From positions 297,798 to 361,797 of the forward strand of contig NZ_PGSG01000119.1 in the NCBI RefSeq assembly GCF_002843305.1: DNA of 64,000 nt. Reading direction: 5' to 3'. Position numbers and translations under genes: made by a program. Each line of letters begins with the position of its first letter. Position 1 is the stretch's first letter. This stretch comes from Streptomyces barkulensis (GTDB lineage Bacteria > Actinomycetota > Actinomycetes > Streptomycetales > Streptomycetaceae). The notes below the pieces were generated by a model, which was not told the DNA's origin, did no database searches, and saw nothing but the letters and a program-made list of their open reading frames with translations. Below are positions 50,684-59,606 of the stretch, piece by piece.

Positions 50684-53161
50684 ATGACGACAGAGCCCGC
50701 AGCAGAGCGCCGAGCGGCTCCCCGCACGCTCGCCGACGAGCTGCGCTCCCGCCCCGACGACGCGCTCGCCGCTCTGCTGCGGGCGCGCCCGGACCTGCTC
50801 TCCCCCGTCCCCGGCGATCTCTCCCAGCTCGCCACCCGCGCGGGCGCCCGCACCTCGGTGCTGCGGGCGCTGGAGCGGCTGGACCGCTTCGCCCTCCAGG
50901 TCGCCGAGGCGCTGGCCGTGGCGCCCGACCCCTGCCCGTACGGGGAGCTGGCCGCCCTGCTGCCCGGCGGGGAGGACGAACTGCCGCGCGCGCTGGGTCT
51001 GCTGCGCGAGCGGGCGATCGTCTGGGGCGGCGACGACCGGCTGCGCCTGGTGCGCACCGCCCGCGAGCTGCTCGCCCCGTCCGCGTCACGCCCTTCCCCC
51101 ACCGGTCTGGGCCCGTCCCTGGCCGAGGCCACCGCGGGGATGTCGCCCGGCCGCCTCCAGGAGATCCTGACCGCCGCCGGGCTGCCCACCACCCACGACC
51201 CGGTGAGCGCGCTGGAGTCCCTGACCTCGCTCTTCGGCGACCGGGAGCGGATGGACGCCCTGCTGGAGCAGGCGCCCGAGGAGGCACGGGCCATGCTCGC
51301 CAAGCTGGTGTGGGGCCCGCCCTACGGCGAGGTCTCCGAGATCCCCTCCCCGCCGGTCCGCTGGCTGCTGGACCGCGCCCTGCTGCTGCCGGCCGCGCCC
51401 CGCACGGTCGTACTGCCCCGGGAGGCGGCCCTGCACCTGCGCGGCGGCCGCGCCCACCGCCGCCCGGAGCCGCTGCCGCCGCCCGTCGGGCCCGGCCGCG
51501 CCCGCACACCGGCGGTGGCGGACTCCGCCGGGGCGGGCCAGGCGCTGGCGGCGCTGGCGGCCGTCGAGGAGCTGCTGGAGCTGTGGAGCACGGAGACCGG
51601 CGCGCCGCCGGTGCTGCGCTCCGGCGGCCTGGGAGTGCGGGACCTCAAGCGCACCGCCGTCGCGCTCGACGTGTCCGAGCCGGTCGCCGCCTTCTGGATC
51701 GAGCTGGCCTACGCCGCCGGGCTGCTGGCCTCCGACGGCGAGGAGGGCGAGCGGTACGCGCCCACCCCCGCCTACGACACGTGGCTGGAGCAGCCGCCCG
51801 AGCGGCGCTGGACGCACCTGGCCCGCGCCTGGCTGGCGGCCACCCGGCTGGCCGGGCTGGTCGGCGGGCGCGACGCCCGCAGCCGGACGCTCGGCGCGCT
51901 CGGCCCCGGTCTGGACCGCGGTCCCGCGCCCGAGCTGCGCCGCCACACTCTGGGCCTGCTGGCCGCCGAGCCGGCGGGAACGGCCCCGGAGGCCGACGCG
52001 GTGGCCGCCCGGCTGGACTGGGAGTGCCCGCTGCGCGGCGGCGCGGAGCTGCGCGGCCGGATCGTGCGGTGGACGCTGACGGAGGCGGAGCTGCTGGGCG
52101 TGACCGGGCGCGGCGCACTCACCTCGTACGCGCGCCCCCTGCTGGACGAGTACGCCGCCGACGCGGACGGAACCGACGCGGACACGGCGGGACCGGAACC
52201 CGGAGCGGCCGGCCCGGAGGCCGCCGCGTCCCTCCTGGCCCCGCTCCTGCCCGAGCCGCTGGACCACGTCCTGCTCCAGGCCGACCTGACGGCCGTGGCG
52301 CCGGGGCCGCTGCGCCGCCATCTGGCCGAGACGCTGAACACCCTGGCCGACGTGGAGTCCAAGGGCGGCGCGACGGTCTACCGCTTCACCCCCGAGTCGG
52401 TGCGCCGCGCCCTCGACGCGGGCCACGGCGCCGGTGACCTGCACGCCTTCCTGGCCGCCCACTCCCGCACGCCCGTCCCGCAGCCGCTGGCGTACCTGAT
52501 CGACGACGTGGCGCGGCGGCACGGGCGGCTGCGGGTGGGCGCGGCCGGCTCCTACGTCCGCTGCGACGACGACACGCTGCTCGCCGAGATCGCCGCCGAC
52601 CGCCGCGCCGCCTCCCTGGGGCTGCGGTTGCTGGCGCCGACGGTGCTGGCCGCCCAGGCGGACCCGGCCACCCTGCTGGAGCGGCTGCGCGCCATGGGGT
52701 ACGCGCCGGCCGCCGAGTCGGCCGGGGGCGATGTGGTGGTCCACCGCGCCGACGCCCTGCGCACCCCGCCGCGCACCGCGCCCGAGCCGGTGCCGGACGG
52801 CCCGCCCGCCCCCGGCGCCCCGCTGCTGGCCGCCGCCGTACGCGCCATCCGCTCGGGGGACGTGGCGGCCGGCGGGGCACCGCCCCGGCCCCGCCGTCCC
52901 GTCCCGGCCGCTCCCGGCGGCCCGCCGCCGCGCACGCCCGCGGCCGACACCCTGGCCGTCCTGCGCGCCGCCGCCCGGCACGGGACGGCGGTGCGGATCG
53001 GCCACGTGGACGCCGACGGCACCGCCGGTGAGCGCGTCGTCGAGCCCGTCCGCGTCGAGGGCGGCTTCGTCACGGCGTACGACCACACCGCCGAGGAGGT
53101 CCGCACCTACCCGCTGCACCGCGTCACGGGCGCGGCGGCCCTGACGTACACCGACGGCTGA
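50684..53161 (+). CDS. Helicase-associated-domain protein (XPB partner-like)
   Basis: An 825-aa protein of the actinobacterial family annotated as helicase C-terminal or helicase-associated domain protein. It has repeated winged-helix-like segments, for example LADELRSRPDDALAALLRAR, TSVLRALERLDRFALQVAEA and GGLGVRDLKRTAVALDVSEP. The region LLQADLTAVAPGPLRRHLAE, with AAHSRTPVPQPLAYLIDDVA, resembles the N-terminal domain of the XPB-like helicase encoded at 54304. No Walker motif is present, so it is not itself an ATPase. The shared domain and closeness to that gene suggest a joint role in DNA repair or transcription. C-terminal residues ~700-760 are Pro-rich linker. Confidence 0.82.
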   Translation: MTTEPAAERRAAPRTLADELRSRPDDALAALLRARPDLLSPVPGDLSQLATRAGARTSVLRALERLDRFALQVAEALAVAPDPCPYGELAALLPGGEDELPRALGLLRERAIVWGGDDRLRLVRTARELLAPSASRPSPTGLGPSLAEATAGMSPGRLQEILTAAGLPTTHDPVSALESLTSLFGDRERMDALLEQAPEEARAMLAKLVWGPPYGEVSEIPSPPVRWLLDRALLLPAAPRTVVLPREAALHLRGGRAHRRPEPLPPPVGPGRARTPAVADSAGAGQALAALAAVEELLELWSTETGAPPVLRSGGLGVRDLKRTAVALDVSEPVAAFWIELAYAAGLLASDGEEGERYAPTPAYDTWLEQPPERRWTHLARAWLAATRLAGLVGGRDARSRTLGALGPGLDRGPAPELRRHTLGLLAAEPAGTAPEADAVAARLDWECPLRGGAELRGRIVRWTLTEAELLGVTGRGALTSYARPLLDEYAADADGTDADTAGPEPGAAGPEAAASLLAPLLPEPLDHVLLQADLTAVAPGPLRRHLAETLNTLADVESKGGATVYRFTPESVRRALDAGHGAGDLHAFLAAHSRTPVPQPLAYLIDDVARRHGRLRVGAAGSYVRCDDDTLLAEIAADRRAASLGLRLLAPTVLAAQADPATLLERLRAMGYAPAAESAGGDVVVHRADALRTPPRTAPEPVPDGPPAPGAPLLAAAVRAIRSGDVAAGGAPPRPRRPVPAAPGGPPPRTPAADTLAVLRAAARHGTAVRIGHVDADGTAGERVVEPVRVEGGFVTAYDHTAEEVRTYPLHRVTGAAALTYTDG

Positions 53162-53213
53162 TCCCGGCCCATGCACCCGTACGGGTGTACGGGAGTGAAT
53201 TCACTGGATCCCC

Positions 53214-53243
53214 CATGACTTCTGAAGTACTTTCCAAGTCATG
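53214..53243. promoter_or_regulatory. Nested palindrome overlapping the antitoxin start codon
   Basis: CATGACTT (53214-53221) and AAGTCATG (53236-53243) are exact complements; the second contains the ATG at 53241. A smaller palindrome AAGTACTT lies between them. This is a good candidate for the operator of the toxin-antitoxin pair or for a hairpin hiding the start codon. Confidence 0.6.
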
Positions 53244-53732
53244 ACCGCAACCCCCGTCGAAGCCAACTTCTCCGAGCTGATCCAGAAGCCCAAGGACACC
53301 GTCGCCCGCATGCAGACCGACATACGCAAGGGCATCCGGCTGCACCGGCGGGACGACGAGGACCTCTACCTGACCACTGCCGCCAAGGCCGACGAGGCCG
53401 TGCAGGTGGTGGACTCCACGACCCGCATGTTCGTCGCGCTGATGAAGGAGGAACCGCACGCGGTCGACCTGCTCACCAGAGCCTTCCCCGAGGCGTTCCC
53501 CTGGGTCCGGTTCCTGCCGGAGGGCTCCGTCCGGCAGTTCCTGATCGAGTTCGTCGAGACGGCCCGGGCCAGCACCGATCTGGGGACGGTGGGACCGATC
53601 GCCCAGGTGATAACGGAGTGGAAGCACACCGCCGAGGTGTATGCCGACCCTGAACTGCACAAGGCTCTGACCACCGACCACGGCGACGAGGACTTCGGTC
53701 CCGTCGGCGCACCGGAGGCGGGGGACACGTGA
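53241..53732 (+). CDS. Phd-like antitoxin
   Basis: A 163-aa protein. The N-terminal 60 residues (ANFSELIQKPKDTVARMQTD and KGIRLHRRDDEDLYLTTAAK) resemble the prevent-host-death/YefM fold. The rest is helical (TTRMFVALMKEEPHAVDLLT, RQFLIEFVETARASTDLGTV) and probably wraps the toxin. A palindrome overlaps its start codon, fitting autoregulation. The stop overlaps the toxin start by 4 nt. Confidence 0.78.
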   Translation: MTATPVEANFSELIQKPKDTVARMQTDIRKGIRLHRRDDEDLYLTTAAKADEAVQVVDSTTRMFVALMKEEPHAVDLLTRAFPEAFPWVRFLPEGSVRQFLIEFVETARASTDLGTVGPIAQVITEWKHTAEVYADPELHKALTTDHGDEDFGPVGAPEAGDT

Positions 53733-54082
53733 GCCTGGGCAAGGGGGATCCGGTACCGCCTCCTCCCGGCAAGGGGGAGTTCCACATCAGGTTCGGCAAC
53801 CGGGAAGCCGCTGTGGGTTGGCGGGAGCTGTGCAAGAAAGCACCGGGCAACACGCTCGTCGCGTGGCAGGCGATGCGCACCGGTCCAGCTCCGGTGCCGC
53901 CTACACAGCGGCACCATCGTCTGAAAGGCGATCTGGCCAACGGCACCCGGAACGGCAAGGCCCTGCCTCAGTGGCAGATCGAGGTTACGGGCGGCGGGCG
54001 GCTCTGGTATCTGTTCGACGAAGGCGAGCAGACGTGCTGGCTGGCCCTGGCCAGAACGGGCCACCCACGCCAGACCGATTGA
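53729..54082 (+). CDS. RelE/ParE-like toxin
   Basis: A 117-aa basic protein. The features AVGWRELCKKAPGNTLVAWQ, QRHHRLKGDLANGTRNGKAL and PQWQIEVTGGGRLWYLFDEG, then LALARTGHPRQTD, follow the helix-helix-beta pattern of RelE/HigB mRNA interferases or ParE gyrase poisons. GTG start is coupled to the antitoxin stop (GTGA). The order antitoxin-toxin is the common one for this class. Confidence 0.78.
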   Translation: MSLGKGDPVPPPPGKGEFHIRFGNREAAVGWRELCKKAPGNTLVAWQAMRTGPAPVPPTQRHHRLKGDLANGTRNGKALPQWQIEVTGGGRLWYLFDEGEQTCWLALARTGHPRQTD

Positions 54083-54303
54083 CCAAGTGCCCTTGGGAGG
54101 TCGTGACCGCGCGCTCTTTCTTCTTGCCTCTCATGACATGGGCAGCGGCCCGCACCCTTGGGTTCGCACCGTCCGGTCGGCTGACGGCCGCCGCGGGGCA
54201 GCCGTCTGTCGGCCGGATGGGGCACACTGGACGGTCGGCCCGTGCGCCGGGTGTGCGCCGACCGCGCGCCGACCGAGCAGCCGAAAGCAGGAGGAGCCCC
54301 ACC

Positions 54304-55968
54304 GTGACCGGACCGCTCATCGTCCAGAGCGACAAGACCCTGCTGCTGGAGGTCGACCACGAGCAGGCCGACGACTGCCGCCGCGCCATCGCGCCCTTCG
54401 CCGAGCTGGAGCGGGCCCCCGAGCACATCCACACCTACCGGCTCACCCCGCTGGGCCTGTGGAACGCCCGCGCCGCCGGGCACGACGCCGAGCAGGTCGT
54501 CGACGCCCTGGTCACCCACTCCCGCTACCCGGTGCCGCACGCGCTGCTGGTGGACGTGGCCGAGACGATGGACCGCTACGGCCGGCTGCGGCTGCTCAAG
54601 CACCCCACCCATGGGCTGGTCCTGGAGTCCTCCGACCGGCCGGTGCTGGAGGAGATCCTGCGCTCCAAGCGGATCCAGCCGCTGGTCGGCGCCCGCATCG
54701 ATCCCGACACCGTCGCCGTCCACCCCTCCGAGCGCGGCCAGATCAAGCAGGCGCTGCTCAAGCTCGGCTGGCCCGCCGAGGACCTGGCCGGCTACGTGGA
54801 CGGCGAGGCGCACCCGATCGAGCTGACCGAGGACGGCTGGGCGCTGCGCCCCTACCAGAGGCAGGCCGTGGAGAACTTCTGGCACGGCGGCTCCGGAGTC
54901 GTCGTGCTGCCCTGCGGCGCGGGCAAGACGCTGGTGGGCGCGGGCGCGATGGCCACGGCGAAGGCCACCACGCTGATCCTGGTGACCAACACCGTCTCCG
55001 CCCGGCAGTGGAAGAGCGAGCTGGTGCGGCGCACCTCGCTGACGGAGAGCGAGGTCGGCGAGTACAGCGGCGCGAAGAAGGAGATCCGCCCCGTCACCAT
55101 CGCCACGTACCAGGTGCTGACGACGAAGCGGAAGGGCGTCTACCCGCACCTGGAGCTGTTCGACTCCCGCGACTGGGGCCTGATCGTCTACGACGAGGTG
55201 CACCTGCTGCCGGCCCCGGTGTTCAAGTTCACCGCCGACCTCCAGGCCCGCCGCCGCATCGGCCTGACGGCCACGCTGGTGCGCGAGGACGGCCGCGAGT
55301 CCGACGTCTTCTCCCTCATCGGCCCCAAGCGCTTCGACGCCCCCTGGAAGGAGATCGAGGCGCAGGGCTACATCGCCCCGGCCGACTGCGTGGAGGTCCG
55401 CGTGGACCTCACCGAGTCCGAGCGGCTGGCGTACGCGACGGCCGAGTCGGACGAGAAGTACCGCTTCTGCTCCACCACGGCCTCCAAGCAGCGCGTCACC
55501 GAGGCGCTGGTGCGCCGCCACGCCGGGCAGCAGACGCTCGTCATCGGCCAGTACATCGACCAGCTCGACGAGCTGGGCGAGCACCTGGACGCGCCCGTGA
55601 TCAAGGGCGACACCGGCAACGCGCAGCGCGAGAAACTGTTCGACGCCTTCCGCTCGGGCGAGCTGTCGGTGCTGGTGGTCTCCAAGGTCGCCAACTTCTC
55701 CATCGACCTGCCCGAGGCCACCGTCGCCATCCAGGTCTCGGGCACCTTCGGCTCCCGCCAGGAGGAGGCCCAGCGCCTGGGCCGGGTGCTGCGCCCGAAG
55801 GCGGACGGCCACGAGGCCCGCTTCTACTCGGTCGTCGCCCGCGACACCGTCGACCAGGACTTCGCGGCCCACCGCCAGCGCTTCCTGGCCGAGCAGGGCT
55901 ACGCCTACCGCATCGTGGACGCCTCCGAACTGCTGGCGGGCGACGAGGAGCCCGGCGAGGTCGGATAG
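54304..55968 (+). CDS. XPB-family (Rad25-like) DNA helicase
   Basis: A 554-aa superfamily 2 helicase. An N-terminal helicase-associated domain (residues 1-150; DKTLLLEVDHEQADDCRRAI) precedes motor domain 1: Q-motif region LRPYQRQAVENFW, Walker A LPCGAGKTLVG, Walker B DEVHLLPAPVF and motif III GLTATLVREDG. Motor domain 2 includes VVSKVANFSIDLPEATVAIQ and QRLGRVLRPKADG. Bacterial XPB proteins unwind DNA 3' to 5', probably in repair. The GTG at 54304 has GCAGGAGGAGCCCC before it, and CACACT about 77 nt upstream may be the -10 box. Confidence 0.94.
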   Translation: MTGPLIVQSDKTLLLEVDHEQADDCRRAIAPFAELERAPEHIHTYRLTPLGLWNARAAGHDAEQVVDALVTHSRYPVPHALLVDVAETMDRYGRLRLLKHPTHGLVLESSDRPVLEEILRSKRIQPLVGARIDPDTVAVHPSERGQIKQALLKLGWPAEDLAGYVDGEAHPIELTEDGWALRPYQRQAVENFWHGGSGVVVLPCGAGKTLVGAGAMATAKATTLILVTNTVSARQWKSELVRRTSLTESEVGEYSGAKKEIRPVTIATYQVLTTKRKGVYPHLELFDSRDWGLIVYDEVHLLPAPVFKFTADLQARRRIGLTATLVREDGRESDVFSLIGPKRFDAPWKEIEAQGYIAPADCVEVRVDLTESERLAYATAESDEKYRFCSTTASKQRVTEALVRRHAGQQTLVIGQYIDQLDELGEHLDAPVIKGDTGNAQREKLFDAFRSGELSVLVVSKVANFSIDLPEATVAIQVSGTFGSRQEEAQRLGRVLRPKADGHEARFYSVVARDTVDQDFAAHRQRFLAEQGYAYRIVDASELLAGDEEPGEVG

Positions 55969-56038
55969 CCTCCCCGACTTCCCCGACTTCCCCGGCTTCA
56001 CCGGCCTCACCGCGGGGCGAGGGACGAGCGGGCCATCA

Positions 56039-56307
56039 CATCCGGTGCGCCTGTGCGCGCACCACTTCTCCCGCGGCGCGTGGCCGGAGAAGGACGCGCT
56101 GCTGCGCGACGCGGGACGGCCGGCGGGCATCCCGGGGGTGCCGGCCCACGGCCGGGCCGATCCGAGCAGCCCGTTCGACACCGTGTAGGAGCCGGCCCGC
56201 GCCCGGCCGGACGCGGAGCTGACGTCGCCGCCGCCGAGGGCCACCTCGGCGGCGCCACCACCCGCACCTGCTTCCTGAACGCACTGGACCGCTTCGCGGC
56301 GCGGTGA
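56039..56307 (+). pseudogene. Decayed prolyl aminopeptidase-like alpha/beta hydrolase, C-terminal part
   Basis: One frame reads LCAHHFSRGAWPEKDALLRD and continues GIPGVPAHGRADPSSPFDTV, then stops at TAG (56186). Downstream, a different frame gives EGHLGGATTRTCFLNALDRF and ends at 56307. Together these match the last ~90 residues of proline iminopeptidase: the H-F-x-x-G, L-LRDA, GIPGV-HGR-D (acid) and GH (His) blocks in order. The N-terminal ~230 residues are gone, a Trp codon has apparently become TAG, and at least one frameshift separates the halves. The gene cannot make a working enzyme. Confidence 0.8.
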
Positions 56308-56419
56308 CCGCTTTGCCGGTGGCGATGGCGCCGGCGGTGACTCCCGCGGCCGTGTGAGGTGACGGACACTCCGTCCGAACCCCTCGTACGGCCCCGCTCG
56401 CCGTGCCCATGATCGGTTC

Positions 56420-57379
56420 ATGGACACGGCAGAGCGGTACCGGCGGTTCGCGGAACGGGAGGCCCGGGGCCACTCCCCGAGCTACGAGGAGCTGGCCGGG
56501 GCGATCGCCCGCGACGGCCGCCTGACGGCCCTGATCGACCGGCTGCCCGAGCCGAAACGGCAGCCGAACCTGCTGCTGGGCGCGGCACGTTTCCTCGGCG
56601 GCCCCACCGGCGACCCCGCCTCGTTCCGCCCCTGGCTGCTCGACCACTGGGACGAGGTGCGGGCGGTCGTACTGGAACGCCGCACCCAGACCAACGAGCC
56701 CGGCCGGTGCGCCGTACTGCTGCCGCTGCTGGCGGCCCTGCCCCAGCCACTGGCCCTGATCGAGGTCGGCGCCTCCGCCGGGCTGTGCCTGTACCCCGAC
56801 CGCTACCGGTACTCCTACGACGGCCGGCCCGCGTTCGGCCCGGACGGCGGCCCGGTCACCCTGGACTGCCGCACGGCCGGTCCCGTACCGCTTCCCGCCC
56901 GGCCGCCGACGGTCGTCTGGCGGGCCGGGACGGACCTCAACCCCCTCGACGTGAGCGACGACGGCGACGTCCACTGGCTGGAGTGCCTGGTCTGGCCGGA
57001 GCAGACGCACCGGCTGCGGCGGCTGCGTGACGCCGTCCGCGTCGCCCGCGCCGAACCCCCGCACCTGGTGCGCGGGGACCTCAACGAGACCGTCCGCGAT
57101 CTGGTCGCCTCGGCCCCGGCGGGCGCCACGCCGGTGGTCTTCCACAGCGCGGTGCTGGCCTATCTGCCGCCCGGAGCGCGAGATGCCTTCGCCGGGACGA
57201 TGCGTGCCCTGCCCGCCCACTGGGTCTCCAACGAGTCCCCCGGCACCCTGCCCTCCGTCGCCGAGCGCCTGCCCCGCCCGGCGCCCGCCGATCGCGCCTC
57301 GTTCGTCCTGGCCCTGGACGAACGCCCGGTGGCCTTCACGGGCCCGCACGGCCAGTCCCTGGAGTGGCTGAAAACCTGA
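56420..57379 (+). CDS. DUF2332-family protein
   Basis: A 319-aa protein of an actinobacterial family with a Rossmann-like core. Visible parts are RYRRFAEREARGHSPSYEEL, LIEVGASAGLCLYPDRYRYS (resembles a SAM-binding Gly motif), WRAGTDLNPLDVSDDGDVHW, then VVFHSAVLAYLPPGARDAFA and HWVSNESPGTLPS. The pattern suggests a methyltransferase-like fold, but function is not established. The ATG at 56420 lacks a clear ribosome site. Confidence 0.85.
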   Translation: MDTAERYRRFAEREARGHSPSYEELAGAIARDGRLTALIDRLPEPKRQPNLLLGAARFLGGPTGDPASFRPWLLDHWDEVRAVVLERRTQTNEPGRCAVLLPLLAALPQPLALIEVGASAGLCLYPDRYRYSYDGRPAFGPDGGPVTLDCRTAGPVPLPARPPTVVWRAGTDLNPLDVSDDGDVHWLECLVWPEQTHRLRRLRDAVRVARAEPPHLVRGDLNETVRDLVASAPAGATPVVFHSAVLAYLPPGARDAFAGTMRALPAHWVSNESPGTLPSVAERLPRPAPADRASFVLALDERPVAFTGPHGQSLEWLKT

Positions 57380-57429
57380 CCGGCCCGCTCCGCCCCCGCT
57401 GCCTTTGCGGCGGACGAGAGGAGATCCCC

Positions 57430-57573
57430 GTGGCCGACGCCGACTCACGCGACCCCGCCGAGCGGACTCGCGCCCTACTGCGCGAGTGGAACGGCTACGA
57501 CCCCACCGAGGACGAGGCGCGGCGTCTGGACGAGGAACTGGACAGACGCCTGGCCGAAGCCATGGGCCGGTGA
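57430..57573 (+). CDS. 47-aa acidic hypothetical protein
   Basis: A small, highly charged protein (DADSRDPAERTRALLREWNG, then YDPTEDEARRLDEELDRRLA) predicted to be mostly helical. The GTG at 57430 follows GAGAGGAGATCCCC, a good ribosome site, and lies 50 nt after the DUF2332 stop, so it may be co-transcribed. Family not recognised. Confidence 0.6.
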   Translation: MADADSRDPAERTRALLREWNGYDPTEDEARRLDEELDRRLAEAMGR

Positions 57574-57629
57574 CCGGCACTCAGAAGTACACAGGTCTGC
57601 CCTGCTGGACAAAACCGGTACGTGACCGA

Positions 57630-57821
57630 CTACTCCACCCCGCCTTCCTCCGCAAGATACGGTGAGAAGTCACCTCGGTCGCACGTCGTGCCTGCGGCTG
57701 CTTGTTCCAAGCCATCGAGGATGCGCACCCACAGCACCGGGATCTGTCTCATGGGCTCCTCCCACTCCTCGGTCAGAGCCACCACGCCTCCGTCTGCGCT
57801 TTGTATGTCGTCATGCCGCAT
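57630..57821 (-). CDS. 63-aa hypothetical protein overlapping the HTH gene end
   Basis: The frame reads MRHDDIQSADGGVVALTEEW, then MRQIPVLWVRILDGLEQAAA and ends DFSPYLAEEGGVE. It begins inside the last 11 nt of the HTH gene, as often seen for coupled genes. Amino-acid composition looks protein-like, but GC3 is lower than in neighbouring genes, suggesting accessory DNA. No family recognised; it could be a partner of the HTH protein or a chance frame. Confidence 0.45.
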   Translation of the reverse strand: MRHDDIQSADGGVVALTEEWEEPMRQIPVLWVRILDGLEQAAAGTTCDRGDFSPYLAEEGGVE

Positions 57822-58137
57822 GCGCCACAGAGGTCACCAGGGTCTCCTCATCCTCGACGGACAGGTCCAACCTGGCATCGAGGGCATGGGCCAGCGCGCG
57901 CAGCAGGGCGACGGTGGGAGTCACCGCCCCTCCCTCGATCCGCTCGACCTCGGCCTCCGTCATTCCCGCCCGATGCGCGAGCTGCCCCTGCGTGAACCCG
58001 AGCGCGGTGCGGCGGTCGTACACGGCCTGCCCCAGCGCGATGGCCGCGCCGGCCTCGACGTAGGCGGGATCGGCGCGGTGTTCGTCCGGAACCGGCCACC
58101 GTGTTCGGTATCCCCTGTGCACGGCCACCCCTCTCAT
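57811..58137 (-). CDS. XRE/HigA-like HTH protein
   Basis: A 108-aa protein with a clear Cro-type HTH: AIALGQAVYDRRTALGFTQG, then QLAHRAGMTEAEVERIEGGA and ALLRALAHALDARLDLSVED. Small HTH proteins of this form act as antitoxins (HigA) or stand-alone repressors. No recognisable HigB toxin precedes it; the following 63-aa frame is the only candidate partner. ATG at 58137; an alternative GTG lies three codons in. Confidence 0.8.
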   Translation of the reverse strand: MRGVAVHRGYRTRWPVPDEHRADPAYVEAGAAIALGQAVYDRRTALGFTQGQLAHRAGMTEAEVERIEGGAVTPTVALLRALAHALDARLDLSVEDEETLVTSVAHAA

Positions 58138-58202
58138 CCGTCCGTCCAACGCCGCGGGGAACGGAAAGGATGCGGCCCCGGCACCGCGCGGGGGCCGGGG
58201 CG

Positions 58203-59498
58203 TCATCCGGTGGGCCGGGGGCTCTCCCGTCGCAGGCGCCACGCCGCGTAGGCCATCAGGGCCAGGGCCAGGGGCGCGTACGGGGAGGCGAGCGGCTGCT
58301 GCCACCAGGGCAGGTGGAGGTCGAGGTCGCCGGAGTGGGGGACGAGCCAGTGCGTGCGGGCCGTGAAGAGCACGGCGACGACGCCCGCGGCGTACAGCGG
58401 CCACCGGTGGGACGGCGAGGCGGCGGCCGCCATGACGGCGAGCAGCGGCACGCACCACACCCAGTGGTGGGACCAGCTGATCGGCGAGACCAGCACCGCC
58501 GTGCCCGCGACGGCCAGCACCCCCCAGCTCTCCCGCCCGCGCAGATGGGCGCGGCGGGCCAGCCACAGGCCCAGCAGCCCGGCGGCGGCCGCGGGCACGG
58601 CCCACCACAGACCGGGCTCGGGGGTATGCAGGAGGCGGGCGGCCGCTCCCTGGAGGGACTGGTTGTCGACGATCCACGCCTTGCCGACGCGGCCGGTCTC
58701 GAACATCCGCCGCGTCCAGAACTCCACGCTCGCGCCCGGCAGGACGGCCGCGCCGAGCGCCGCCGTCCCCGCGAAGCCCGCCAGCGCCGTCAGTCCGGCG
58801 CGGACGCGGCCGGTCAGCAGCAGATGGACGGCGAAGATCGCGGGGGTGAGCTTGATCCCGGCCGCGACGCCGATGGCCAGGCCCTTGCCGCGGGCGCCGT
58901 CCGGGCGGCCGAGGTCCCACAGGACCAGGCAGGCCAGGGCGAGGTTGATCTGCCCGAAGAACATGGTCTGGAAGACCGGCTCCAGCCACAGGCCGACCGC
59001 CGTGGTGGCGATCAGCAGGGCGGGGGAGGTGCGCCGTCCGGCCAGGCGCAGGGAGAGGTGGACCAGCAGGGTCAGCAGTACGACGTTGCCGGCCGCGAAG
59101 AGGATCTGGACGGCGGGCAGGGGCAGCAGGGCGGTGGGGACGAACAGCAGCGCGGCGAAGGGCGGGTAGGTGGCGGGCAGGTCCCACTCGGTGACGGTGA
59201 AGCCGTACAGGTCGCGCCTCTCGACGACGGCCTGCCCCTCGGCGCGGTAGACGAGCACGTCCACCAGGAAGCCGGGTTGCGCCGCGCAGACCGCCGCGAG
59301 CGCGGCGAGGGAGAGAGCGAGCAGGGCGGCGGCCGCCCGGGTGCGGCGGTCGCCGAGCGCGCCGAGCGCGGCGCGTATCCGGGCGCGGGCAGCGGTACGG
59401 CTGCCGCGTGCGGCGCGGGCCGGGCGTCCGGCGCCGGTGTCAGCAGCGGGGCCGGTGTCGGCGCCGGTACCGGTCTCGGGTGTGGGCGCAGCCGGCAC
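58203..59498 (-). CDS. GT87-like polyprenyl-phosphate-mannose-dependent mannosyltransferase
   Basis: A 431-aa integral membrane protein with about 10-11 helices. The first large loop carries VDVLVYRAEGQAVVERRDLY and ATYPPFAALLFVPTALLPLP, where the Asp of FLVDVLVYR is the usual catalytic position in GT-C enzymes. FFGQINLALACLVLWDLG and SPISWSHHWVWCVPLL are typical of the GT87 (alpha-1,2-mannosyltransferase) family. It should extend mannose chains on lipid or glycoprotein outside the membrane. GTG at 59498 with AGGAGGTGGCCGA is strongly supported. Confidence 0.88.
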   Translation of the reverse strand: MPAAPTPETGTGADTGPAADTGAGRPARAARGSRTAARARIRAALGALGDRRTRAAAALLALSLAALAAVCAAQPGFLVDVLVYRAEGQAVVERRDLYGFTVTEWDLPATYPPFAALLFVPTALLPLPAVQILFAAGNVVLLTLLVHLSLRLAGRRTSPALLIATTAVGLWLEPVFQTMFFGQINLALACLVLWDLGRPDGARGKGLAIGVAAGIKLTPAIFAVHLLLTGRVRAGLTALAGFAGTAALGAAVLPGASVEFWTRRMFETGRVGKAWIVDNQSLQGAAARLLHTPEPGLWWAVPAAAAGLLGLWLARRAHLRGRESWGVLAVAGTAVLVSPISWSHHWVWCVPLLAVMAAAASPSHRWPLYAAGVVAVLFTARTHWLVPHSGDLDLHLPWWQQPLASPYAPLALALMAYAAWRLRRESPRPTG

Positions 59499-59606
59499 TC
59501 GGCCACCTCCTGGGTTCCGGTCCGTCGGTCGACGGTCGTCTCTCGGTCGTCCGCGGCCACCGCCGCGGGGCGACCCTAGCCGACGGTCCGGTGCGCCCGG
59601 CCGGTG

